From 21-14-0-10-47-8 sp966211455 (lineage in GTDB: Bacteria; Bdellovibrionota; Bdellovibrionia; Bdellovibrionales; Bdellovibrionaceae), in the NCBI GenBank assembly GCA_966211455.1, contig CBIHNI010000002.1, positions 248,001 to 312,000 of the forward strand: 64,000 nucleotides of DNA, in the 5' to 3' direction. Positions 8,256 to 15,474 of the stretch are shown in pieces. The translations under genes and the position numbers were made by a program. Numbering within the stretch: the first letter of the stretch is position 1; the number at the start of each line of letters is the position of its first letter. Below the pieces are notes generated by a model that did no database searches, was not told where the DNA came from, and saw only the letters and a program-made list of their open reading frames with translations.

Positions 8256-8915
8256 ATGAAATTAGACATGGCCGAAATCGCGATGCGATTGATGATTTAC
8301 TTCATCCCTTTTCTCTTTGCTCTGTGCTTTCACGAAGTGGCGCACGGATGGGTCGCAAAATTGCGCGGTGACAACACCGCATCGATGATGGGACGTCTGA
8401 CGATGAACCCCTTGGTGCACATGGATATGATCGGCACCTTTATTTTGCCGCTGCTCGCAATCCTGAATCCGGGCTTTGGGATCTTCTTTGGCTGGGCAAA
8501 ACCGGTGCCGGTGAACGAACGAAACTTAAAAAATCCGCGTGTGGATATGTTCTGGATCGCACTGGCGGGGCCTGCGTCCAATCTGTTGCTGGCGTTTTTG
8601 TCGGCAGTCGTGATGTGGATCTTGGCGAAGACGATGGTGACGTCTCCGTACTTTAAACCGACGCTCGAATTCTTGGATGTGTTCATTGCCATCAATTTGT
8701 TTTTGGCCGTGTTCAACTCGATTCCGCTGCATCCGTTGGATGGCGGTAAAATTTTGGCGAGGTTTCTGCCGGCCAGCGTGAATTACAAGCTCGAGCAGAA
8801 CGAGCATGTGACCAGCTTGATTCTACTCGCTCTGATTTTAATCGGTGCGATGAAGTTTCTGGTGATCCCGGTCGAGTTTCTGCACCGGGTTCTTTTGACG
8901 ATGGCGCAGATTTAG
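8256..8915 (+). CDS. site-2 protease family zinc metalloprotease (M50)
   Basis: The start at ATG 8256 is chosen because AAGGA lies 5-6 nt upstream; an ATG at 8196 would add 20 residues that precede the first membrane helix. The 219-residue protein has five or six membrane segments, the zinc motif HEVAH (26-30) in the first helix and the third ligand motif LDGGK (161-165), the compact YwhC/Rip-like form without a PDZ domain. Members cleave substrates inside the membrane, often anti-sigma factors. It is a single gene divergent from the acyl-CoA dehydrogenase, followed by a large inverted-repeat element. Confidence 0.9.
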   Translation: MKLDMAEIAMRLMIYFIPFLFALCFHEVAHGWVAKLRGDNTASMMGRLTMNPLVHMDMIGTFILPLLAILNPGFGIFFGWAKPVPVNERNLKNPRVDMFWIALAGPASNLLLAFLSAVVMWILAKTMVTSPYFKPTLEFLDVFIAINLFLAVFNSIPLHPLDGGKILARFLPASVNYKLEQNEHVTSLILLALILIGAMKFLVIPVEFLHRVLLTMAQI

Positions 8916-8930
8916 TTTGCGTAAGGTCCG

Positions 8931-9217
8931 TTTGTCTTTCTTGGTCATGGGGTTCTCTTGCCCTCCTTGGCGCATTTTCCGAAAATTCGCGCATCCATGC
9001 GCTCACCCTTCGGACGCTGCGCGTTTTCGGAAAAACCAGGAGGAGGAGGAGGGGAGAGAACAAAAGAAGGATCTTCTTGTAAGCTCTGCTGCCTTTCTCC
9101 TCCACCATTCGACATGGTGGCTACGCGAAGCGCCCTTTAGGGCGAGGCCACGATGGCCGAGTAGCCAGCATGCAGCGCCAAGGACGGCAAGAGAACCCCA
9201 TGACCAAGAAAGACAAA
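8931..9217. repeat. 287-bp element with 43-bp inverted ends
   Basis: The left end (8931-8973) and right end (9175-9217) are inverted copies that match at 42 of 43 positions; both end in TTTGTCTTTCTTGG read inward. The 201-bp core holds further structure. Arms 8975-8992 and 9019-9034 pair with a 2-nt bulge. A purine run (about 9039-9056) faces CTCCTCC (9097-9103). A cloverleaf-like part has outer arms GGCTAC (9119-9124) and GTAGCC (9161-9166) around hairpins 9131-9144 and 9146-9158. No target-site duplication or transposase is seen. It lies between the protease and scpA. The remaining gap to 9471 shows no gene. Confidence 0.8.
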
Positions 9218-9471
9218 AAGCTAAGAAGTTAAGCACAGTCCTCCGCGTCACATCTCGCTCCCCAAAAAACCGCCGACTTCTTCAGCAGTTTCATCTCCGG
9301 CCGAGATTTTTTGTCTCGAAAATTTCGCTCTCACTTTGCGAATGCGCCCAAAATATCAACAGCTTATTGAAAGAACCTCGAGAAAAACGAAAAGAATTGT
9401 TGAAACAAGCCTAAAGCCTTGCTTCAATTATTTTCGAAGGATTCATATCAGACGTTTTTAAGGCGAGGGCT

Positions 9472-10437
9472 ATGAGCTTAACGATTCAGCTCCCGAAATT
9501 CGAAGGACCGATGGCGCTATTGCTTTATCTCATCCGCAAGGAAGAGATGGATATCTTTGATATCAAAGTCCACGAAATCACCAAGCAGTACCTGGAATAC
9601 ATCAAGTTGATGAAAGAGCTCGATCTCGAGCTGGCCGGCGAATTCATCTCGATGGCGTCGACTTTGATTCATATCAAAAGCCGTATGCTTTTGCCTCAGT
9701 ATGATGAAAATGGCGAAGTGATCGAACAAGAAGATCCGCGCAAAGAGCTGGTGCAAAGACTTTTGGAATACCAAAAGTATCAAGAGGCCAGCAAGAATCT
9801 GTACGAGCGTCCGCTTTTGGGTCGCGACGTGTTTGCGCGCGGTGTGCGCGAGCGTCTGGATATGAAAGAAGAGGAAATTGTTCTTGAAGACAACGCGCTC
9901 TTCTCTTTGATCTCGGCTTATCGCAACGCCCTTCGCTCGATCAAAAAGAAGGTTCACCAGGTTGCGGCCAAGGCGCAAAGTATCGCCAGCCGTATCATGG
10001 AGATCAAAGATCGCTTGATCATCGGCCAACGTGTGACCATGAGTGAGTTGATCGATGGCGTAACTGAAAAACGTCGTCAGGTTTTGATCACTTTCTTAAG
10101 CTTGCTTGAGCTTGGGAAAATGGGATTTGTGCATTTGTACCAACCGGACACTTATCAAGAAATCTATATCGAAGCGACCAAGTCGATCGAAACCAATGCC
10201 TTGGAGCGCGTGGAAGAATACGATTCTTTGCGGGCCGATGAAGTCGCCGCCAATATGATGGAAAAAGCGCAAAAGTTGGAAGAAGCGGCGGTCTTGGCTG
10301 AAACCGATGAAGAAGAGTTCGTGCTGAAAGATGGAATTGATCCGGACGAGCAACTGGCTTTGATCGAGCCAGGTGACGAGTCGGATATGGCGACGGACGA
10401 AGATATTTTGGCTGCTGAAAGCGAATTGGAATCGTAA
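9472..10437 (+). CDS. scpA: segregation and condensation protein A
   Basis: The 321-residue product is a kleisin-type subunit that bridges SMC heads in the bacterial condensin complex with ScpB, acting on the nucleoid. The N-terminal segment LPKFEGPMALLLYLIRKEEMDIFDI and the ASTLIHIKSRMLLP region are the hallmark ScpA blocks; the winged-helix end (QVLITFLSLLELGKMG) lies at about 202-222. It is longer than usual (about 250) because of an acidic C-terminal tail rich in Glu and Asp. scpB follows after 14 nt, as in most genomes. Confidence 0.95.
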   Translation: MSLTIQLPKFEGPMALLLYLIRKEEMDIFDIKVHEITKQYLEYIKLMKELDLELAGEFISMASTLIHIKSRMLLPQYDENGEVIEQEDPRKELVQRLLEYQKYQEASKNLYERPLLGRDVFARGVRERLDMKEEEIVLEDNALFSLISAYRNALRSIKKKVHQVAAKAQSIASRIMEIKDRLIIGQRVTMSELIDGVTEKRRQVLITFLSLLELGKMGFVHLYQPDTYQEIYIEATKSIETNALERVEEYDSLRADEVAANMMEKAQKLEEAAVLAETDEEEFVLKDGIDPDEQLALIEPGDESDMATDEDILAAESELES

Positions 10438-10451
10438 AAGGTTAAGGGATT

Positions 10452-12023
10452 ATGGCAAGAAAGAAAAAACAAAAGGCAGAACAGACCGAAAACGCGAACC
10501 CGACCGCTTCTGAAGACGTTGCAAATCTCGCAGCCGAAGCTTCAGAAGCTCTGGCTTCATTGATGGGCTCGGATTCGGAAATGCCACAGGAAATCGTCGA
10601 AGAAGAGACTTCGGAAACCGTCGAAATCGAAGCTCAATCTGAAGACGAAATGTCAGCTGCCGCGGATGAAGCGGGTGATGACGTCGAAGAGTCCGGTGTC
10701 GATTCGGAAGAAGTTTCAGACGAGCTGGTCGAGTTCGGCTCCACCAACATCTTCACTGAAGAAGAGCCCGAGTCTTTCTTGCCAGAGGCGGATGAAAACA
10801 CTGTTGAAGCCAGCGGACTTGAAGACGTGGAATCTGTCGAAGGCACCGAGCTGGATGCTTTTGAATCCGCGCAGATTGAAGAAGTTGAATTTGTCGAAGA
10901 AGAAAGACTGGATTCGATCATCGAGAGCGTTCTTTTTGCGAGCGATCGTCCGGTCAGCCTGAATTCTTTGAAGCTGGTCTTTAAGGGCACGAATATTCGG
11001 GGCGATAAAATCAAGCGAGCTTTGGATCGCTTGGCGATTGAGCTTGCCAGCGGTCAGCGTGGCGTCAGCCTGGAAGAAGTTCCGGGTGGATTCCAGCTGC
11101 GCACAAAAATCGATAACATGCAGTTTCTGACCCGCACGTTAAAGGCTCGCCAGTTTAAATTATCTGGACCTGCTCTCGAAGTCTTGGCGATCGTGGCTTA
11201 CAAACAGCCTTTGATCAAGCATGAGATCGACGAAATCCGCGGCGTTGAAAGCGGTCACTTGCTTCGCGCCTTGATGGAAAAAGGGCTTGTGAACTTTGAA
11301 GGGAAGTCCGATCTTCCGGGAAAGCCGATGCTTTATGCGACGACCAAGAAATTCTTGGAAATCTTTGGCTTGCGCAACCTGAAAGAGCTGCCAACCCTTT
11401 CGCAAATCGACGAGCTTCTGCCTGAAGGAATGACTGAAGAAGAAGCCAAGCCGACCCTGAGCCAGGTGACCGATGCGATGTCGCAGGCGATCGGATCCAG
11501 TTATTCAGAAGGAGAAGAAGAGCTGATGAAGATCACGGACCAATTGGTTTCGATCAACACCAGCTCTGATTTCTTCGAGCAAGAAAAACTTCGTCAGCGT
11601 CAGAAACGCGATGCGGACAAGGCACAAAATATTCGTGAAGCTTTGGCGATGAACGAAACGGTGGCGACTCGGGACCGCAACTGGCTTGCAAAATATGACG
11701 AAGCCGTGATGAACGGAACTTTGGATCAATTCACGCGCGGCGACCAAGCGGAAGAAGTGAAAGCGGAAAAAGTCGAAGAGCAGCAGCTTGAGGCTCAGTT
11801 GGAAAACGCTGAGGTTGAAGAGATTCAAAGCGAAATCGTCGTTGAATCCGAGCAGATTATCGAAGCTCAGCCTGAAGTGGCGGATCTGGATATTGAAGCG
11901 ATTGAAGATGGCTCGGTCGGTGAATTTGCCATGAATTCAGAGGATTCGGTCGAAGAATTGCTCGAGGAATCTTCAGATGAAGCGGATGAAACAGGGGAAC
12001 CAACTGGAGAAGCTCAGCTCTAA
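10452..12023 (+). CDS. scpB: segregation and condensation protein B with acidic extensions
   Basis: The ScpB core, a pair of winged helices that dimerises and binds ScpA, occupies about residues 150-310 (SIIESVLFASDRPVS, then EVLAIVAYKQPLIKHEIDEIRGVESGHLLRALMEKGLV). Usual ScpB proteins have about 180-220 residues; this one has 523. Residues 1-149 are a basic start (MARKKKQK) then a Glu/Asp/Ser-rich stretch, and about 345-523 are a second mostly acidic tail with a Lys/Arg segment around 375-400. The partner ScpA also has an acidic tail. The downstream gene begins inside the end of scpB. Confidence 0.93.
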   Translation: MARKKKQKAEQTENANPTASEDVANLAAEASEALASLMGSDSEMPQEIVEEETSETVEIEAQSEDEMSAAADEAGDDVEESGVDSEEVSDELVEFGSTNIFTEEEPESFLPEADENTVEASGLEDVESVEGTELDAFESAQIEEVEFVEEERLDSIIESVLFASDRPVSLNSLKLVFKGTNIRGDKIKRALDRLAIELASGQRGVSLEEVPGGFQLRTKIDNMQFLTRTLKARQFKLSGPALEVLAIVAYKQPLIKHEIDEIRGVESGHLLRALMEKGLVNFEGKSDLPGKPMLYATTKKFLEIFGLRNLKELPTLSQIDELLPEGMTEEEAKPTLSQVTDAMSQAIGSSYSEGEEELMKITDQLVSINTSSDFFEQEKLRQRQKRDADKAQNIREALAMNETVATRDRNWLAKYDEAVMNGTLDQFTRGDQAEEVKAEKVEEQQLEAQLENAEVEEIQSEIVVESEQIIEAQPEVADLDIEAIEDGSVGEFAMNSEDSVEELLEESSDEADETGEPTGEAQL

Positions 12024-12558
12024 GCCGAAAATGGCTCTTCAGATTCTTCTCTCGATTCTGATTTGCTTTCATTTGATCGCAATTCTGGTGCTGCCGAACA
12101 ATAGCTCTTTCTTGGGAAGATCGTTGGATCGGTGGCTGACCCCTTACGGAAACCTTTTCGGTTTCCAGGTTGCTTGGAATTTCTTTGCGCCTGATCCGGC
12201 GCACACCATGTACATTCATTATTTCGTGCACTTTGATTCGGCTGAAGGTGAGGAGCCGAAAGAGACGATCGAAGGCTACATTCCGCCGGAAAAGGAAGAG
12301 ATCGTGATCGACTCTTCGAAGCGCCGGTTCCTGTATGCCATGCGCTTTATGATCATCGACGAGAAAAGATTGAAAGTGATCTTGGGGCCTTTTTTATGCC
12401 GTCGTCATCCGGGGGCCTCTTCGATTCGGGTCGAGAATATCTTAGAGCCGATTCAGAACCTGGATCTTTCGCAGATGGTTTTGGGTGAAAAGCGGGAAGC
12501 GACCTTGATGGAGCACACCTACGATTGTCACGCGGCTCAGGACGAGGTGGCCTTATGA
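11977..12558 (+). CDS. membrane protein, DUF5819-like partner of HTTM
   Basis: The start ATG 11977 lies inside scpB and follows GAGGAA (11964-11969) at 7 nt; 47 nt overlap. The 193-residue product has one membrane segment (about 19-38), the pattern VAWNFFAPDP typical of small proteins found next to HTTM genes (DUF5819-like), and a soluble extracytoplasmic part with few Cys. Its stop overlaps the HTTM start by 4 nt, so the pair is made together. A joint role in modifying or handling an exported protein or lipid is inferred from this pairing; no reaction is known. Confidence 0.7.
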   Translation: MKRMKQGNQLEKLSSKPKMALQILLSILICFHLIAILVLPNNSSFLGRSLDRWLTPYGNLFGFQVAWNFFAPDPAHTMYIHYFVHFDSAEGEEPKETIEGYIPPEKEEIVIDSSKRRFLYAMRFMIIDEKRLKVILGPFLCRRHPGASSIRVENILEPIQNLDLSQMVLGEKREATLMEHTYDCHAAQDEVAL

Positions 12559-13454
12559 TCCAAAAGATTTGGCAGGGCTGGAGTCATTTCTGGTTTGATT
12601 GCAATCAGCTTTTAAACCTGGCGGTGTTTCGCATTCTGTTCGCCGGCACTTTGGTTTTGATGTACCTGAATCGTCAGATGGACGTGAGCCTTTTCTACAC
12701 CGACGAAGGAATTTTGCCGAAAGTTCTCTCGCACCAGATTTTGCCTGAAAACTTCAGACCGCCGTTGCAGTTGGTGTTCTGGCCGGATTCTTGGGTTTTG
12801 GGTGTGCACGCAATTTTTATCCTGGCACTTTTGATGGTCTGTTTGGGATTTTACAGCCGCATTTTCGGCGTGATCGCAAGCTACCTGCATTTGGCTTTCC
12901 TCTTTCGCAATTACGGCGTGGCTTTTGGCGCGGATCAGGTGACTTCGTTTTTCTTGATTTATCTGACTTTCACACAAAGCGATGCACGTCTTTCTTTAAG
13001 GGCTTGGTTGCGTGAAAGAAAAGGCAAGGCTCCGCTTTCGGGCGACTTGCTGACGTCGGTTTTCTACCGCTTCCTGCAGCTGCAACTTTGTATCATCTAC
13101 GTGTATTCAGGTTTGGAAAAATTAAAGGGACAAAGCTGGTGGGATGGCACGGCTCTTTGGAGTGTGCTCGCCAATCCGCAAATGGTGATCGCCGATTTCA
13201 CCTGGACCCGGCATGTGCCTTTGTTGATCGTGCTGATCAGCTTCTCGACAATATTGTTCGAGCTCTATTTCCCGGTGCTTGTCTGGGTGAAAGCGGTTCG
13301 CAAGTACCTGCTGGCAACGGGAATTTTCTTTCATATCGGAATCGGTGTCGTCATGGCGCTTTGGAGTTTTGCGGCCGTTATGATCACGCCATATGCTTTA
13401 TTCCTTCCGGAAGAGTATCTGAAATCAAAACTGTCTCGATTTGAGACGACCTGA
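12555..13454 (+). CDS. HTTM domain membrane protein
   Basis: The start at ATG 12555 overlaps the previous stop (ATGA) and follows GAGGTGG (12544-12550). The 299-residue protein has about seven or eight membrane helices and the HTTM (horizontally transferred transmembrane) layout related to vitamin K-dependent gamma-carboxylase: LLNLAVFRILFAGTLVLMYL at the start, an FRNYGVAFGADQVTSFFLIYL segment, and YVYSGLEKLKGQSWWDGTALW, which carries the conserved Lys region and the WWDG turn. It is shorter than true carboxylases and lacks a soluble C-terminal domain. Substrate unknown. Confidence 0.85.
   Translation: MIQKIWQGWSHFWFDCNQLLNLAVFRILFAGTLVLMYLNRQMDVSLFYTDEGILPKVLSHQILPENFRPPLQLVFWPDSWVLGVHAIFILALLMVCLGFYSRIFGVIASYLHLAFLFRNYGVAFGADQVTSFFLIYLTFTQSDARLSLRAWLRERKGKAPLSGDLLTSVFYRFLQLQLCIIYVYSGLEKLKGQSWWDGTALWSVLANPQMVIADFTWTRHVPLLIVLISFSTILFELYFPVLVWVKAVRKYLLATGIFFHIGIGVVMALWSFAAVMITPYALFLPEEYLKSKLSRFETT
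13433..13447 (+). promoter_or_regulatory. GTCTCGATTTGAGAC motif
   Basis: GTCTC and GAGAC flank five bases and the site continues GAC; it covers the end of the HTTM gene and lies 52 nt before the lipoprotein start at 13500. A further half-site, GTGAGACG, follows at 13468-13475. It belongs to the same motif set as 447, 5087, 53351 and 55326. Confidence 0.4.
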
Positions 13455-13499
13455 CTTTTGTCCTTAAGTGAGACGAAAAACAGCCGATAAGAAAAGGGA

Positions 13500-14063
13500 A
13501 TGAAACTTTTCTCGGATCGAACCAAAACAACGGTGATGGCTTTTGCATTGATGGGCTTGCTGGTGCTGCAGTACCAAAACTGCTCAAACTATCAAGATCC
13601 AAGCCCTTTCGATATTGGCAGCAACAGTTCGGCCTCGACATCGACCCCCAGTGAAGCCAAGTTGGATTCGCCGGTCGGTGTTTTGGATTTATCGATGTAC
13701 GATCTGTCTTTATCAGTTGGCGGCGAGTGCAATATCGGCCTTTCAGCAAAGCACTATGTCGAAGTGCAACTCTTGGATGTGAACAATCAACCGATTCCAG
13801 TCCGTGAAGATACCTTATGTCCAAAGGATGGAACAAATCTAGATGCCGCCTGTTACCGCGCCACCCAGTTCCGCTGCGAGCACGGCCGTTACTCGATTCT
13901 TCTTCCGGTGAGCTGTGCAGCCTACCGTTATCAATCACAAAGCACCTATCGTTTAAAGGGCCAACTGGTCACCTACAACGCAAGCGGCGCCGAAGTCCGC
14001 GACACCAAAGCAAGCTTCGAGCGTTTCTTCCAGATCGCTTGGGCCACGAATTCTTGTCCGTAA
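13500..14063 (+). CDS. exported protein with QNC-type signal end
   Basis: The 187-residue product starts MKLFSDRTK followed by a hydrophobic stretch and YQNCSNYQ, where Cys28 is preceded by Gln-Asn rather than a classical Leu-Ala-Gly lipobox. The mature part has eight or so Cys and a Ser/Thr-rich linker (about 40-55), then a compact domain. The ribosome site AAAAGGG (13493-13499) abuts the ATG. A sequence GCCGATAA lies at 13483-13490, resembling a sigma-28 -10 element, but it is very close to the start. The family is not recognised; surface location is inferred. Confidence 0.7.
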   Translation: MKLFSDRTKTTVMAFALMGLLVLQYQNCSNYQDPSPFDIGSNSSASTSTPSEAKLDSPVGVLDLSMYDLSLSVGGECNIGLSAKHYVEVQLLDVNNQPIPVREDTLCPKDGTNLDAACYRATQFRCEHGRYSILLPVSCAAYRYQSQSTYRLKGQLVTYNASGAEVRDTKASFERFFQIAWATNSCP

Positions 14064-14125
14064 TTTCAGAGAAATTTTAGAGTTGGAGTGTTGATTCTTG
14101 GGCGTTGCTTCTATTCTTCGGATTA

Positions 14126-14236
14126 CTCGTCACAGCGGTGCCTGGTGTAAACGCTGGTGCATCCGTCCGTGTGCCTGGCCGGCCGCGAAGGCTGCAAGAC
14201 GGCCCTCGTGGCTAGGCGCCCCCGGCCGCCTTGTCT
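14126..14236 (+). repeat. dispersed repeat R2, copy 1
   Basis: The segment shares GTCACAGC.GTGCC.GGTGTAAA, a CATCC/GTCC block and a GC-rich hairpin ending CTTGTCT with 37475-37558 read on the opposite strand. AAGACGGCC and GGCCGCCTT can pair around the core. It lies in a 660-bp gap with no gene. Confidence 0.55.
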
Positions 14237-14382
14237 AAAATTAGGGGACAAAATCAGAATACGAATGCTTGGGTGAGTCTGGCTTTGGATTTGAGGGCTT
14301 TCTTTTTCTAAGACGGCGCCTGAGAGTGAAATTTAGCAAAAAAATGCGTTCGTCCACCATCCACACAACCACGGGTATCCAA

Positions 14383-14509
14383 GTCTTTGAGGTGGGTCTT
14401 TAAGTCCCCCTCACAAAGTCTGGAACCAGCTGGTTCCGAACTTTGTGAGGCAGGTGTCTGAAGCCCCCTCAGAGAAATGACTCCCAGTTGGAAGTCATTT
14501 CTCTGAGGG
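14383..14509 (+). repeat. dispersed repeat R1, copy 1 (two hairpins)
   Basis: Hairpin A (14409-14450) has outer arms CCTCACAAAGT and ACTTTGTGAGG around the perfect palindrome GGAACCAGCTGGTTCC. Hairpin B (14466-14509) has perfect 17-bp arms CCCTCAGAGAAATGACT and AGTCATTTCTCTGAGGG with a 10-nt loop. The lead-in TTTGAGGTGGGTCTTTAAG (14387 onward) is also shared with the copy at 51226. Neither hairpin is followed by a T-run, so these are not standard terminators. Confidence 0.8.
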
Positions 14510-14554
14510 CATCAGCGCAACAAAAATCTATGAGTGAATTCCCCCAAGCCATCG

Positions 14555-14660
14555 GAATCGCGGGTTCGGATGGCCGGCGGTCGCGGGTTCGCCCGCGGAG
14601 GCGCAGCTAAACGGCGCCGCCTGGCTCGGGCTTCGGGCCGGGTGAGGCCGGGGGCGCCCA
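14555..14660. other. GC-rich structured segment, no gene
   Basis: This stretch is far richer in GC than its surroundings and full of short hairpins, such as CGCGGG-TTCG-CCCGCG (14582-14597, a TTCG tetraloop) and GGCGC/GCGCC arms just after. No convincing reading frame or known RNA consensus is seen on either strand. Confidence 0.4.
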
Positions 14661-14663
14661 GCC

Positions 14664-14728
14664 CGATTGCAGGACGCACGGCCCACATGATACGCGAAGA
14701 GCCACAAAGCCCGAGAGAAAAACTCTCA
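14664..14728 (-). repeat. dispersed repeat R3, copy 3
   Basis: Read on the minus strand it shares GGGGCTT, a TTTCTC..GCT.TG block and the exact 17-mer TCATGTGGGCCGTGCGT with 31868-31957. It begins at the stop codon of the leftward gene 14726-15424. Confidence 0.5.
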
Positions 14729-15424
14729 AAGCCCCGGCGTGGTAACCGCTTCAAGCTTTTGATCGATCACAAGTCTTGGTAAAGGGATATCCCGCAGATG
14801 CGAAGCCTTCTGGGCTTCTGGGAAATCTGCAATCTGGTCCGTTGATTTCAATGTGAATTTCAAATCGGTGACTTTTGCCCATTCGACCAGGCGGCTTTTG
14901 TTTTCGCTTAAGAAAAAAATCAAATCTTGTGGCGAACCTGCGGAATCCAGCGGGGTTGCAAATCCCCAGATTTGCAAATGCGTTTTGCGGTCTTGTGAAC
15001 TTGCGCCCGAGTCGACCGTTTGCCAAAGAAGGGGAAAGAAATAACGAAGATCCAGTCTGAGACTTGCAAAGTCGGATGAAAGCAAGTTCATCATTCGTGG
15101 AAGCTCGGGTGGTTCGGAAAGAATATCCGGAAAGCTTCCGAGCCAAGCTAAGGGAGCGAATAAGAGATCGACGTTTTGAGCTTCGGTGCGAAAGAGATGG
15201 TAGCTTTCGATGCTTTTGACCTGCACCGTTTTGCCAGTGGCTTTTTCGAAATCTTGAATGAATTGCTTCGGGATCAGTCGCGAATCAGATGTGAGTAAAA
15301 GAATTTTATCCTGGCTTCGTCCCCGGAGCTTTTGCCAGGTTTCTGGAAAAGCTCCGATGAGAAATCCTGTCACCGTGCAGATGACGAGAATCAGAGAATA
15401 AAGAATCCAAAACTTTCGCTTCAA
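14726..15424 (-). CDS. membrane-anchored binding-protein-like protein
   Basis: The 232-residue product has an N-terminal membrane anchor (about 5-27, uncleaved-looking, no lipobox) followed by KILLLTSDSRLIPKQFIQDFEKATGKTVQVKSI, which is the typical first strand and helix of periplasmic binding proteins (spermidine/iron class). The rest covers roughly one and a half lobes; classical members have about 320 residues, so this is a short form. No transporter genes are next to it. The 3' end runs into repeat R3. A ligand cannot be assigned; a sensor or orphan binding role is possible. Confidence 0.6.
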   Translation of the reverse strand: MKRKFWILYSLILVICTVTGFLIGAFPETWQKLRGRSQDKILLLTSDSRLIPKQFIQDFEKATGKTVQVKSIESYHLFRTEAQNVDLLFAPLAWLGSFPDILSEPPELPRMMNLLSSDFASLRLDLRYFFPLLWQTVDSGASSQDRKTHLQIWGFATPLDSAGSPQDLIFFLSENKSRLVEWAKVTDLKFTLKSTDQIADFPEAQKASHLRDIPLPRLVIDQKLEAVTTPGL

Positions 15425-15442
15425 GCGACTCCTTTAAAGCAG

Positions 15443-15474
15443 AAAAGGCTGCGCCCTGTCGGGCTGGGCCTTTT
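15443..15474 (-). terminator. intrinsic terminator after nrdB
   Basis: On the minus strand AAAAAGGC..AGCCC pairs with GGGC..GCCTTTT around a GACA loop, and the stop codon of nrdB lies at its foot. The T-run is short (TTTT). Confidence 0.65.

Noticed and set aside
8917..9414. 165-codon open frame after the protease gene
   Set aside because: It runs through the 43-bp inverted ends and the core hairpins, has no ribosome site and a random composition.
14383..14509. CRISPR array reading of the R1 hairpins
   Set aside because: Only two different hairpins, no regular repeat-spacer pattern and no cas genes.
14560..14600. tRNA-like GGGTTCG sequences in the GC-rich gap
   Set aside because: No acceptor, D and anticodon stems fit around them on either strand.
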